A stretch of 64,000 nt of DNA from NCBI GenBank assembly GCA_944989445.1, contig CALYLW010000040.1, forward strand, positions 378,818-442,817, in the 5' to 3' direction. Within the stretch, counting starts at the first letter, position 1, and each line of letters begins with the position of its first letter. The notes under the pieces were generated by a model. That model was given only the letters and a program-made list of their open reading frames with translations, did no database searches and had not been told where the DNA came from. This document shows positions 22,701 to 35,317 of this stretch, piece after piece. The translations under genes and the position numbers were made by a program. Source of the stretch: Ampullaceana balthica. Lineage: Eukaryota; Mollusca; Gastropoda; Lymnaeidae.

Positions 22701-25700
22701 CCCTTATATTAACTTCACCGGCGTCTCTCTCTGTCTTGGGCGGGCGGAAAAACAGAAGTCAAAAATGACCCACTTCCCATGATCCGATCGAACTGAAATT
22801 TGGCACACGGACCCGTCTAACCTAACAATGCATCGTATCAAAATTTCAGATCGATCGAACGTACCGTAATTAAATTAATGCATTTTTAGTTTATCCTTAT
22901 ATGAGGTATGTAATTTAAATTCACTGTTTGTTATTGTTTTTTTTCTTCCACTTCCACGTGAGTTTGAGTTGACGCCGACCGTCGTGCCGACACCCCCTCA
23001 CGTCCCACCCCCATTTTTTTAAGACAAGGGACATCACTCGGTGTCAGTCTGTCAATGTTTGTAGCGTTTGAAAATAATCAATACTGTTAGTTATGTCTCA
23101 TATATAAGGGATTTATAGTCAAAAACTTTGTTTTTACGGGTTTGTTTTATTAAATCCCTTATATTAACTTCACCGGCGTCTCTCTCTGTCTTGGGCGGGC
23201 GGAAAAACAGAAGTCAAAAATGACCCACTTCCCATGATCCGATCGAACTGAAATTTGGCACACGGACCCGTCTAACCTAACAATGCATCGTATCAAAATT
23301 TCAGATCGATCGAACGTACCGTAATTAAATTAATGCATTTTTAGTTTATCCTTATATGAGGTATGTAATTTAAATTCACTGTTTGTTATTGTTTTTTTTC
23401 TTCCACTTCCACGTGAGTTTGAGTTGACGCCGACCGTCGTGCCGACACCCCCTCACGTCCCACCCCCATTTTTTTAAGACAAGGGACATCACTCGGTGTC
23501 AGTCTGTCAATGTTTTTAGCGTTTGAAAATAATCAATACTGTTAGTTATGTCTCATATATAAGGGATTTATAGTCAAAAACTTTGTTTTTACGGGTTTGT
23601 TTTATTAAATCCCTTATATTAACTTCACCGGCGTCTCTCTCTGTCTTGGGCGGGCGGAAAAACAGAAGTCAAAAATGACCCACTTCCCATGATCCGATCG
23701 AACTGAAATTTGGCACACGGACCCGTCTAACCTAACAATGCATCGTATCAAAATTTCAGATCGATCGAACGTACCGTAATTAAATTAATGCATTTTTAGT
23801 TTATCCTTATATGAGGTATGTAATTTAAATTCACTGTTTGTTATTGTTTTTTTTCTTCCACTTCCACGTGAGTTTGAGTTGACGCCGACCGTCGTGCCGA
23901 CACCCCCTCACGTCCCACCCCCATTTTTTTAAGACAAGGGACATCACTCGGTGTCAGTCTGTCAATGTTTGTAGCGTTTGAAAATAATCAATACTGTTAG
24001 TTATGTCTCATATATAAGGGATTTATAGTCAAAAACTTTGTTTTTACGGGTTTGTTTTATTAAATCCCTTATATTAACTTCACCGGCGTCTCTCTCTGTC
24101 TTGGGCGGGCGGAAAAACAGAAGTCAAAAATGACCCACTTCCCATGATCCGATCGAACTGAAATTTGGCACACGGACCCGTCTAACCTAACAATGCATCG
24201 TATCAAAATTTCAGATCGATCGAACGTACCGTAATTAAATTAATGCATTTTTAGTTTATCCTTATATGAGGTATGTAATTTAAATTCACTGTTTGTTATT
24301 GTTTTTTTTCTTCCACTTCCACGTGAGTTTGAGTTGACGCCGACCGTCGTGCCGACACCCCCTCACGTCCCACCCCCATTTTTTTAAGACAAGGGACATC
24401 ACTCGGTGTCAGTCTGTCAATGTTTGTAGCGTTTGAAAATAATCAATACTGTTAGTTATGTCTCATATATAAGGGATTTATAGTCAAAAACTTTGTTTTT
24501 ACGGGTTTGTTTTATTAAATCCCTTATATTAACTTCACCGGCGTCTCTCTCTGTCTTGGGCGGGCGGAAAAACAGAAGTCACAAAATGACCCACTTCCCA
24601 TGATCCGATCGAACTGAAATTTGGCACACGGACCCGTCTAACCTAACAATGCATCGTATCAAAATTTCAGATCGATCGAACGTACCGTAATTAAATTAAT
24701 GCATTTTTAGTTTATCCTTATATGAGGTATGTAATTTAAATTCACTGTTTGTTATTGTTTTTTTTCTTCCACTTCCACGTGAGTTTGAGTTGACGCCGAC
24801 CGTCGTGCCGACACCCCCTCACGTCCCACCCCCATTTTTTTAAGACAAGGGACATCACTCGGTGTCAGTCTGTCAATGTTTGTAGCGTTTGAAAATAATC
24901 AATACTGTTAGTTATGTCTCATATATAAGGGATTTATAGTCAAAAACTTTGTTTTTACGGGTTTGTTTTATTAAATCCCTTATATTAACTTCACCGGCGT
25001 CTCTCTCTGTCTTGGGCGGGCGGAAAAACAGAAGTCAAAAATGACCCACTTCCCATGATCCGATCGAACTGAAATTTGGCACACGGACCCGTCTAACCTA
25101 ACAATGCATCGTATCAAAATTTCAGATCGATCGAACGTACCGTAATTAAATTAATGCATTTTTAGTTTATCCTTATATGAGGTATGTAATTTAAATTCAC
25201 TGTTTGTTATTGTTTTTTTTCTTCCACTTCCACGTGAGTTTGAGTTGACGCCGACCGTCGTGCCGACACCCCCTCACGTCCCACCCCCATTTTTTTAAGA
25301 CAAGGGACATCACTCGGTGTCAGTCTGTCAATGTTTTTAGCGTTTGAAAATAATCAATACTGTTAGTTATGTCTCATATATAAGGGATTTATAGTCAAAA
25401 ACTTTGTTTTTACGGGTTTGTTTTATTAAATCCCTTATATTAACTTCACCGGCGTCTCTCTCTGTCTTGGGCGGGCGGAAAAACAGAAGTCAAAAATGAC
25501 CCACTTCCCATGATCCGATCGAACTGAAATTTGGCACACGGACCCGTCTAACCTAACAATGCATCGTATCAAAATTTCAGATCGATCGAACGTACCGTAA
25601 TTAAATTAATGCATTTTTAGTTTATCCTTATATGAGGTATGTAATTTAAATTCACTGTTTGTTATTGTTTTTTTTCTTCCACTTCCACGTGAGTTTGAGT

Positions 25701-28700
25701 TGACGCCGACCGTCGTGCCGACACCCCCTCACGTCCCACCCCCATTTTTTTAAGACAAGGGACATCACTCGGTGTCAGTCTGTCAATGTTTGTAGCGTTT
25801 GAAAATAATCAATACTGTTAGTTATGTCTCATATATAAGGGATTTATAGTCAAAAACTTTGTTTTTACGGGTTTGTTTTATTAAATCCCTTATATTAACT
25901 TCACCGGCGTCTCTCTCTGTCTTGGGCGGGCGGAAAAACAGAAGTCAAAAATGACCCACTTCCCATGATCCGATCGAACTGAAATTTGGCACACGGACCC
26001 GTCTAACCTAACAATGCATCGTATCAAAATTTCAGATCGATCGAACGTACCGTAATTAAATTAATGCATTTTTAGTTTATCCTTATATGAGGTATGTAAT
26101 TTAAATTCACTGTTTGTTATTGTTTTTTTTCTTCCACTTCCACGTGAGTTTGAGTTGACGCCGACCGTCGTGCCGACACCCCCTCACGTCCCACCCCCAT
26201 TTTTTTAAGACAAGGGACATCACTCGGTGTCAGTCTGTCAATGTTTTGTAGCGTTTGAAAATAATCAATACTGTTAGTTATGTCTCATATATAAGGGATT
26301 TATAGTCAAAAACTTTGTTTTTACGGGTTTGTTTTATTAAATCCCTTATATTAACTTCACCGGCGTCTCTCTCTGTCTTGGGCGGGCGGAAAAACAGAAG
26401 TCAAAAATGACCCACTTCCCATGATCCGATCGAACTGAAATTTGGCACACGGACCCGTCTAACCTAACAATGCATCGTATCAAAATTTCAGATCGATCGA
26501 ACGTACCGTAATTAAATTAATGCATTTTTAGTTTATCCTTATATGAGGTATGTAATTTAAATTCACTGTTTGTTATTGTTTTTTTTCTTCCACTTCCACG
26601 TGAGTTTGAGTTGACGCCGACCGTCGTGCCGACACCCCCTCACGTCCCACCCCCATTTTTTTAAGACAAGGGACATCACTCGGTGTCAGTCTGTCAATGT
26701 TTGTAGCGTTTGAAAATAATCAATACTGTTAGTTATGTCTCATATATAAGGGATTTATAGTCAAAAACTTTGTTTTTACGGGTTTGTTTTATTAAATCCC
26801 TTATATTAACTTCACCGGCGTCTCTCTCTGTCTTGGGCGGGCGGAAAAACAGAAGTCAAAAATGACCCACTTCCCATGATCCGATCGAACTGAAATTTGG
26901 CACACGGACCCGTCTAACCTAACAATGCATCGTATCAAAATTTCAGATCGATCGAACGTACCGTAATTAAATTAATGCATTTTTAGTTTATCCTTATATG
27001 AGGTATGTAATTTAAATTCACTGTTTGTTATTGTTTTTTTTCTTCCACTTCCACGTGAGTTTGAGTTGACGCCGACCGTCGTGCCGACACCCCCTCACGT
27101 CCCACCCCCATTTTTTTAAGACAAGGGACATCACTCGGTGTCAGTCTGTCAATGTTTGTAGCGTTTGAAAATAATCAATACTGTTAGTTATGTCTCATAT
27201 ATAAGGGATTTATAGTCAAAAACTTTGTTTTTACGGGTTTGTTTTATTAAATCCCTTATATTAACTTCACCGGCGTCTCTCTCTGTCTTGGGCGGGCGGA
27301 AAAACAGAAGTCAAAAATGACCCACTTCCCATGATCCGATCGAACTGAAATTTGGCACACGGACCCGTCTAACCTAACAATGCATCGTATCAAAATTTCA
27401 GATCGATCGAACGTACCGTAATTAAATTAATGCATTTTTAGTTTATCCTTATATGAGGTATGTAATTTAAATTCACTGTTTGTTATTGTTTTTTTTCTTC
27501 CACTTCCACGTGAGTTTGAGTTGACGCCGACCGTCGTGCCGACACCCCCTCACGTCCCACCCCCATTTTTTTAAGACAAGGGACATCACTCGGTGTCAGT
27601 CTGTCAATGTTTGTAGCGTTTGAAAATAATCAATACTGTTAGTTATGTCTCATATATAAGGGATTTATAGTCAAAAACTTTGTTTTTACGGGTTTGTTTT
27701 ATTAAATCCCTTATATTAACTTCACCGGCGTCTCTCTCTGTCTTGGGCGGGCGGAAAAACAGAAGTCAAAAATGACCCACTTCCCATGATCCGATCGAAC
27801 TGAAATTTGGCACACGGACCCGTCTAACCTAACAATGCATCGTATCAAAATTTCAGATCGATCGAACGTACCGTAATTAAATTAATGCATTTTTAGTTTA
27901 TCCTTATATGAGGTATGTAATTTAAATTCACTGTTTGTTATTGTTTTTTTTCTTCCACTTCCACGTGAGTTTGAGTTGACGCCGACCGTCGTGCCGACAC
28001 CCCCTCACGTCCCACCCCCATTTTTTTAAGACAAGGGACATCACTCGGTGTCAGTCTGTCAATGTTTGTAGCGTTTGAAAATAATCAATACTGTTAGTTA
28101 TGTCTCATATATAAGGGATTTATAGTCAAAAACTTTGTTTTTACGGGTTTGTTTTATTAAATCCCTTATATTAACTTCACCGGCGTCTCTCTCTGTCTTG
28201 GGCGGGCGGAAAAACAGAAGTCAAAAATGACCCACTTCCCATGATCCGATCGAACTGAAATTTGGCACACGGACCCGTCTAACCTAACAATGCATCGTAT
28301 CAAAATTTCAGATCGATCGAACGTACCGTAATTAAATTAATGCATTTTTAGTTTATCCTTATATGAGGTATGTAATTTAAATTCACTGTTTGTTATTGTT
28401 TTTTTTCTTCCACTTCCACGTGAGTTTGAGTTGACGCCGACCGTCGTGCCGACACCCCCTCACGTCCCACCCCCATTTTTTTAAGACAAGGGACATCACT
28501 CGGTGTCAGTCTGTCAATGTTTGTAGCGTTTGAAAATAATCAATACTGTTAGTTATGTCTCATATATAAGGGATTTATAGTCAAAAACTTTGTTTTTACG
28601 GGTTTGTTTTATTAAATCCCTTATATTAACTTCACCGGCGTCTCTCTCTGTCTTGGGCGGGCGGAAAAACAGAAGTCAAAAATGACCCACTTCCCATGAT

Positions 28701-30964
28701 CCGATCGAACTGAAATTTGGCACACGGACCCGTCTAACCTAACAATGCATCGTATCAAAATTTCAGATCGATCGAACGTACCGTAATTAAATTAATGCAT
28801 TTTTAGTTTATCCTTATATGAGGTATGTAATTTAAATTCACTGTTTGTTATTGTTTTTTTTCTTCCACTTCCACGTGAGTTTGAGTTGACGCCGACCGTC
28901 GTGCCGACACCCCCTCACGTCCCACCCCCATTTTTTTAAGACAAGGGACATCACTCGGTGTCAGTCTGTCAATGTTTGTAGCGTTTGAAAATAATCAATA
29001 CTGTTAGTTATGTCTCATATATAAGGGATTTATAGTCAAAAACTTTGTTTTTACGGGTTTGTTTTATTAAATCCCTTATATTAACTTCACCGGCGTCTCT
29101 CTCTGTCTTGGGCGGGCGGAAAAACAGAAGTCAAAAATGACCCACTTCCCATGATCCGATCGAACTGAAATTTGGCACACGGACCCGTCTAACCTAACAA
29201 TGCATCGTATCAAAATTTCAGATCGATCGAACGTACCGTAATTAAATTAATGCATTTTTAGTTTATCCTTATATGAGGTATGTAATTTAAATTCACTGTT
29301 TGTTATTGTTTTTTTTCTTCCACTTCCACGTGAGTTTGAGTTGACGCCGACCGTCGTGCCGACACCCCCTCACGTCCCACCCCCATTTTTTTAAGACAAG
29401 GGACATCACTCGGTGTCAGTCTGTCAATGTTTGTAGCGTTTGAAAATAATCAATACTGTTAGTTATGTCTCATATATAAGGGATTTATAGTCAAAAACTT
29501 TGTTTTTACGGGTTTGTTTTATTAAATCCCTTATATTAACTTCACCGGCGTCTCTCTCTGTCTTGGGCGGGCGGAAAAACAGAAGTCAAAAATGACCCAC
29601 TTCCCATGATCCGATCGAACTGAAATTTGGCACACGGACCCGTCTAACCTAACAATGCATCGTATCAAAATTTCAGATCGATCGAACGTACCGTAATTAA
29701 ATTAATGCATTTTTAGTTTATCCTTATATGAGGTATGTAATTTAAATTCACTGTTTGTTATTGTTTTTTTTCTTCCACTTCCACGTGAGTTTGAGTTGAC
29801 GCCGACCGTCGTGCCGACACCCCCTCACGTCCCACCCCCATTTTTTTAAGACAAGGGACATCACTCGGTGTCAGTCTGTCAATGTTTTTAGCGTTTGAAA
29901 ATAATCAATACTGTTAGTTATGTCTCATATATAAGGGATTTATAGTCAAAAACTTTGTTTTTACGGGTTTGTTTTATTAAATCCCTTATATTAACTTCAC
30001 CGGCGTCTCTCTCTGTCTTGGGCGGGCGGAAAAAACAGAAGTCAAAAATGACCCACTTCCCATGATCCGATCGAACTGAAATTTGGCACACGGACCCGTC
30101 TAACCTAACAATGCATCGTATCAAAATTTCAGATCGATCGAACGTACCGTAATTAAATTAATGCATTTTTAGTTTATCCTTATATGAGGTATGTAATTTA
30201 AATTCACTGTTTGTTATTGTTTTTTTTCTTCCACTTCCACGTGAGTTTGAGTTGACGCCGACCGTCGTGCCGACACCCCCTCACGTCCCACCCCCATTTT
30301 TTTAAGACAAGGGACATCACTCGGTGTCAGTCTGTCAATGTTTGTAGCGTTTGAAAATAATCAATACTGTTAGTTATGTCTCATATATAAGGGATTTATA
30401 GTCAAAAACTTTGTTTTTACGGGTTTGTTTTATTAAATCCCTTATATTAACTTCACCGGCGTCTCTCTCTGTCTTGGGCGGGCGGAAAAACAGAAGTCAA
30501 AAATGACCCACTTCCCATGATCCGATCGAACTGAAATTTGGCACATGGACCCGTCTAACCTAACAATGCATCGTATCAAAATTTCAGATCGATCGAACGT
30601 ACCGTAATTAAATTAATGCATTTTTAGTTTATCCTTATATGAGGTATGTAATTTAAATTCACGGTTTGTTATTGTTTTTTTGCCACGTGAAAGTTTGAGC
30701 TGACGCATTGAGGCGACCCAACGAAGCAACGGTGCGCTTTTGTTTACATTTTACGTGTCACTCTGAGCTCGGTCAAGCGAATCGGTGACCAGACTTTTCC
30801 CCTCTCCCCCTTCCACCCACCCCTCCCCCCCAGGGTTATGAAGCAAACTTGAGTTAAGACAGATTCAGTCTGTAAATGTTTGAAAATAATCAATACTGTT
30901 AGTTATGTCTCATATATAAGGGATTTATAGTCAAAAACTTTGTTTTTACGGGTTTGTTTTATTA
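16746..30964. repeat. 455-bp satellite, about 31 tandem monomers, 14.2 kb
   Basis: Monomer starts (AAATCCCTTA) fall at 16747, 17236, 17691, 18146, 18601, 19056 and so on every 455 bp to 30435, with rare 1-bp slips (after 22241, for example). The first monomer is 489 bp because of an expanded TCTC tract. Each monomer is a 420-bp body opening with TAAATCCCTTATAT and closing with ATATAAGGGATTTA (14-bp perfect terminal inverted repeats), followed by a 35-bp linker. Inside, CGATCGAACTGAAATTT and AAATTTCAGATCGATCG (17779-17795 and 17835-17851 in the third copy) form an arm pair with one mismatch. Copies look nearly identical, with a handful of recurring variants. No coding frame beyond about 68 codons. 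Confidence 0.98.
30435..30964. repeat. Terminal satellite monomer with an alternative middle segment
   Basis: The last monomer matches the array to about 30675, then a different block of about 190 bp (30676-30870, with TTGTTTACATTTTACGTGTC and CGGTGACCAGAC) replaces the usual block, and standard sequence resumes from GTCTGTAAATGTTTG to the linker. A similar block occurs in the dispersed copy at 34050-34120, suggesting this edge copy preserves an older form than the homogenised interior. Confidence 0.8.
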
Positions 30965-31198
30965 ACCGAATTTACCTGAAACCACCAAAGAATAAGGAGA
31001 AATAACCAGGTCAAATTTGTTGGCGACACAATTTTTGGTTTTCTTGTTTTCACCCGGTCAATTTAAAAACCACATCTGACTGGTATTTATTTAGTAGAGA
31101 TTACCTCAATGATAATTTGTTATATTGTGCCCCGGATGTTGTTATGTAGGAATCTGTGTGCTGATATGTCCTCTAATTTTATTTCTTCTCTTTCTCAG

Positions 31199-31219
31199 GT
31201 GGGGACGACTCCATGGCAG
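31199..31219 (+). other. Candidate 21-nt microexon (splice-signal based)
   Basis: A pyrimidine-rich stretch (TTTATTTCTTCTCTTTCTCAG, ending at 31198) is followed by GTGGGGAC...CCATGGCAG and then GTAGGA, a good donor. The exon would be 21 nt, a multiple of 3, readable as VGTTPWQ, or as GGDDSMA if the phase is offset. The flanking 230 bp to the left are unique sequence. There is no partner exon in the window, so this rests only on splice consensus and could be chance. Confidence 0.2.
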
Positions 31220-31500
31220 GTAGGAGCAAATAACTCTTAATTAGATCCTGCCCTTATAAGGACATCTTTTAATTATATTCTAACCTTTCACTTATTAGGT
31301 CATGCCCATATAAGGACATCTTTTAATGATATTCTAACCTTTCTTTAATTAGGCCATGACCTTATAAGGACATCTTTTAATGATATTCTAGCCTTTCATT
31401 AATTAGTTCATGACCTTATAAGGACATCTTTTAATGATATTCTAACCTCTCATAATTAGTTCGAGCCTTTATAAGGACATCTTTTAATGATATTCCAAAG
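31220..31500. repeat. 53-bp (52-56) minisatellite, 5 copies
   Basis: Unit ATAAGGACATCTTTTAATGA followed by TATTCTAACCTTTCATTAATTAG and a variable CATGACC; starts at 31256, 31308, 31364, 31418 and 31471. Copies are moderately diverged. Confidence 0.9.
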
Positions 31501-31837
31501 TTTTATTAAAACTAATCCAAGATCAGGTGAAGAACTTGACATTAAAACGTGTTTACTCAAGTCAGTTTTTGTGGCGGACAAGTTATTTCTAACTGTTCTC
31601 AGTTAAGCTGAAAGACTAACCCTGATTATCATAGCCTATGTTTGACTTTCAAATTTCTGCTCGAAGCACTTCTAGCAACTTGTTTTAGAGCATCTTTTAA
31701 AACAATCATACATTAAGTGTTCAGAGATTATAACGTCTGACTTAAAACTTAAGTCTTTAGTGAACTCAACATTAACAAATATGTCAATTCTTTAATCAGT
31801 GGTTCTTACAACTTTTTAGCCTTGACACCACGAGCAC
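31501..31837. other. Spacer, no gene recognised
   Basis: Unique AT-rich DNA with no supported feature. Confidence 0.5.
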
Positions 31838-32045
31838 ATGAGTACCTCCTCCCTACCCTACTCCACTACTCGTCTACTCCTCTACTCACTTACTCCTCAA
31901 CTCACCTACCCCTCTACTCACCTACTCCCTTACTCCTCTACTCACCTACTCCTTAACTCACCTACTCACCTACTCCTCTACTCCTCTACTCCCCTACTCC
32001 TCTACTCCCCTACTCCTCTACTCACCTATTCCCCTACTACCCAAC
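31838..32045. repeat. Pyrimidine-rich, nearly G-free simple array (CTACTC-type)
   Basis: Irregular units built from CTACTCCTCTACTCACCTAC. The plus strand has almost no G over about 190 bp, giving strong strand asymmetry. The 83-codon serine/leucine/threonine-rich frame across it is a composition artefact. Confidence 0.9.
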
Positions 32046-32469
32046 TCTATAAGGCAGATAAGAGCGCGTTACAATGTTGTATGTTATGAACATGAATATT
32101 TTTTCAAAATTAAAAAAAACTCAAACAGTTGAAATCATGTATTTCGATGAAAGTGATCCGTTAAGACAACTTTATTTAGGGACTTGCTAATCGATTCATT
32201 ATTCATACCGTTTAATGCCTCAGGGTTAACCCAATCCACCGTTAAACTTGGTTCAGTGTCTGCTTTAACGTAACGGAGTACCATTCTTAAATTAACGCTG
32301 ACAGACGTAACGAATAGATTTTCTTCTACAAAGTCTTACAAAGTCATTCTAATTCTACCCTGAATTTTAATGACATGAAATTTTCTTTTGAAATCCTAAC
32401 TTTGATGTTCTTAAATCTTCTTATTACAAACTTTCAATGAAAACCCCCTAAGACATCAAAAAAGAATCA
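32046..32469. other. AT-rich spacer before a LINE
   Basis: Unique sequence, no recognised feature. The LINE below ends (minus strand) near 32470. Confidence 0.5.
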
Positions 32470-33838
32470 TCATCATCGCCTGTCATCCCATCTGGGGCAT
32501 AGGCCACGAACAAAGGCTCTCCCGGTCCCGCGCCAATCTCTCCAACTGCCCCCAGCTGTGCCCACTCTTTTTGGAGTCTGCCTCCAGTTCCCTTCCCTTT
32601 TGGGTCGACCTCTTTTCCTCTTGCCTTGGGGGTTCCAAGTGAGGGCTTGTCTCACAATGCTGAATGCAGGCAATCTGAGGGTGTGGCCAATCCATCTACA
32701 TCTGCGCTGGCGTATTAGCTCTTCCACTAGGTCTTGTTGTGTGCGTTGCCAGAGGTCCTCGTTGGTGATGACGTAGGGCCAGCGGATTTTGGAGAATTGT
32801 TCGAAGACATTTGTTTATAAATATTTGAAGCTTTTTTGAACCGTCTGCTATTGTTCGCCATGTTTCTGCTCCATTTAGGAAGACAAGTTTCACAGTGGTG
32901 TTGAATATCCTGACCTTGGTACTTGTTATGGAGGGTCAAGTTGTTGCAGCTCCATTTTTTAGCTGCTTAAATACTGTTCTTGCTTTGCCAATCAATTCTG
33001 ACTCTTATGTCGGCGTCTGTCCCTCCTATTTCAATGATGCTACCGAGGTATGTTAAGCTATCCACCGCCTCAAGATTTGTTCCTTCCAATTTTATTGGAG
33101 TGTTGCTTGATGTATCTATTTTAAGGACTTTGCTTTTTCCTCTATGAATGTTCAGGCCAACGCAAACAGAGAACTGTGCTACATGGTTAGTTTTCTCCTG
33201 AATCTGTTGTTGTGTGTGTGATATTATATTAACGCCAGATCATCCGCAAAGTCCAGGTCATCAAGTTGTTTCAATAGTGCCCATTGGATACCATCTCTCT
33301 TCTGCTCTGTAGACATTTTCATTATCCAGTCAATGGCTAGCAAAAATAAGAAAGGCGAAAGTAAACACCCCTATTTGACTCCGGTCTGTACCCCAAAAGC
33401 CGCTGTTGTTTGTTGGCCATGAACAATTCTACATGTAAGTCCTTCGTATGAAGCCCTAATTATGTCAGTCAATTTTTGTGGTATCCCGTAGTGTCTTAGT
33501 AACTTCCACAGGGTTGGCCTGCCAACACTATCGAAAGCCTTCTCGTAGTCAATAAAGTTGATGCAAAGTGGTGAGTTCCACTCCAGGGATTGTTCCAATA
33601 TAATTATCAGTGTGGTCATCTGGTCAGTGCATGATCTATTCTTTCTAAAACCTGCTTGTTGGTCTCTAAGATGGGTGTCTTTTGTCTCCTTCATTCTGTT
33701 TAGCAGCACTCAGTTAAATACTTTGCTTGGTATGGATAGCATGAGTTATTCCACTATAGTTGGAGAAGAGCTAAGATCTTCTTTCTTCGGGAGCTTAATG
33801 AGATGACTTTCTTTTCACTCCGTCGGAATCTGTTAACT
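32470..33838 (-). pseudogene. Dead non-LTR retrotransposon (LINE), RT to C-terminus
   Basis: Minus-strand RT of a different LINE family from the one at 11-13 kb. From 33709 downwards: LLNRMKETKDTHLRDQQAGF, then RKNRSCTDQMTTL, motif A INFIDYEKAFDSV (about 33560-33525), and QTGVK at 33371. A TAG stop sits exactly at the residue before GCLLSPFLFLLAIDW of motif B. Motif C DFADDLAL follows (around 33240), with a stop soon after. Further down are a degraded linker, IFNTTVKLVFLNGAETWRTI (about 32880), then [14 protein letters not shown] and [13 protein letters not shown] near the C-terminus (32720-32580). Before 33709, several stops break the finger region. Multiple frameshifts and stops make it an old pseudogene. 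No endonuclease or 5' UTR remains. Clade not assigned. Confidence 0.92.
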
Positions 33839-34200
33839 TCAAAATCTTGTCGTCATCTCTGTCGTGATCTCTTCGTACGTCGGGCGGAAAAACAAAAGTA
33901 AAAAATGACCCACTTCCCGTGATGCCATCGAGCTTAAATTTAGCACATAGACTTGTGTCACCTAACAATGCATCGTATCAAAATTTCATATCGATCGAAC
34001 GTACAGTATTTAAATTAATGCATTTTAAGTTTATCTATATAAAACTATATGTAACAGTCGCTATTGTTTACATATTACGGGTCACTTGACTTCACGCCAG
34101 CCATCGGTGACCACATCTCGTGTTTTAACCAGGTTGAATTCACTCAGTTTCAGGCTGTAAATGTTTGTCGCGTTGGAACATAATCAATACTTCAAGAACC
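33839..34200. repeat. Dispersed relative of the 455-bp satellite
   Basis: Shares the satellite core (GGGCGGAAAAACAAAAGTAA, ACAATGCATCGTATCAAAAT, TTAAATTAATGCATTTTAAG) but lacks clear terminal inverted repeats. Its middle (TTGTTTACATATTACGGGTC, CGGTGACCACAT) resembles the terminal variant monomer at 30676-30870. It abuts the LINE pseudogene directly. Confidence 0.85.
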
Positions 34201-34672
34201 CCATCCCGTTATCCTATCATTCTGAAAATTTGCACACATGTTCAATTTCGGTGATAGTATTTTTGTGAATTTTGCGGACTTTTTCCATGGCTAGATTTAA
34301 TTCAATTAAATATTTTCGATTTACCATACAAAAACGAAGCATTAGGAGAGATTCAGCGACTCCGATCTCTTCGACCAGAATAATAATGTAATTATAAACG
34401 AATACAGAGCAATACATATTGAAAAACTTAATTTAAAAAATGTGAAGACTAAAAAGTAGAAAATAAAAATATATAAAAAACACTTTTTAAAAACTAGGCT
34501 TATTTTAGAAATGCACTAAAAGTAGAAAATAATTTTTTTATAAAAATGTACTAAAGAGTAGAAAATAAATTTAAAATGTGAAATTTACAATCAGAAGAGA
34601 CCTTTAGTTCCAAATTTATGAAAATGTAAAAGTTTAAAATGAGACAGGAAAGTTAAATCGTAGGTGAAATCT
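34201..34672. other. AT-rich spacer beginning with another weak family relic
   Basis: Starts with TATCCTATCATTCTGAAAAT and TTGCACACATG, reminiscent of the satellite core ATCCGATCGAACTGAAATTT and GGCACAC. The remainder is AT-rich with poly-A runs and no gene; a 66-codon minus-strand frame has no recognisable domain. Confidence 0.45.
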
Positions 34673-34812
34673 ATTATCTCGTTGTTCGCCATGACCATAA
34701 GACTAGGGTGCTTGCTAAGTTATGCAAAGATATTCATCAAGTTAGGCAAAGCTATTGGCTAAGTTTAAACTGAGTACCCTAGTCTTATAGTCATGGCGAA
34801 CAACGAGATAAT
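34673..34812. mobile_element. 140-bp foldback element with 37-bp inverted arms
   Basis: Left arm 34673-34709 starts ATTATCTCGTTGTTCGCCAT; right arm 34776-34812 is its reverse complement with one mismatch (GACCATAAG versus GACTATAAG). The loop is 66 nt. Such long near-perfect arms around a short non-coding loop suggest a MITE or foldback transposon. I could not find a convincing target duplication. A single-stranded copy would form a very stable hairpin. Confidence 0.8.
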
Positions 34813-34976
34813 CGATTATTTTAACCCGATGAGGCTCCTTCAAACAAACAAATTAATGGCTTTAGATGAAACTTTAACTTGAATAAATTCTTACCTGACA
34901 CACCGTTGTATCCAATGGTTACTTGGCCAAACCCTGATGACGCGTTGGTTTCAATAACATTTTAAATATTATCTAT

Positions 34977-35317
34977 ATTGAAATACAGAGATTGAAATAC
35001 AGAGATTGAAATACAGAGATTGAAATACAGAGATTGAAATACAGAGATTGAAATACAGAGATTGAAACACAGAGATTGAAATACAGAGATTGAAATACAG
35101 AGATTGAAATACAGAGATTGAAATGCAGAGATTGAAATACAGAGATTGAAATACAGAGATTGAAATACAGAGATTGAAATACAGAGATTGAAATACAGAG
35201 ATTGAAATACAGAGATTGAAATAGAGATTGAAATACAGAGATTGAAATACAGAGATCGAAGTACAGAGATTGAAATACAAAGATTGAAATACAAAGATTG
35301 AAATACAGAGATTTAAA
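34977..35317. repeat. 14-bp minisatellite, about 24 copies
   Basis: Unit ATTGAAATACAGAG (14 bp) with few substitutions (GAAACACAG, GAAATGCAG, GATCGAAGTAC) and one 4-bp deletion. The minus strand is stop-free, giving SLYFNLCISISVFQ-type 14-residue frames in two phases; an artefact. Confidence 0.96.

Noticed and set aside
16746..30964. Hammerhead ribozyme or retrozyme-type satellite
   Set aside because: I looked for the CTGATGA and GAAA core on both strands of the monomer and did not find it.
16746..30964. Centromeric satellite
   Set aside because: Size and homogeneity would fit, but a 14-kb block flanked by other minisatellites gives no evidence for centromere function.
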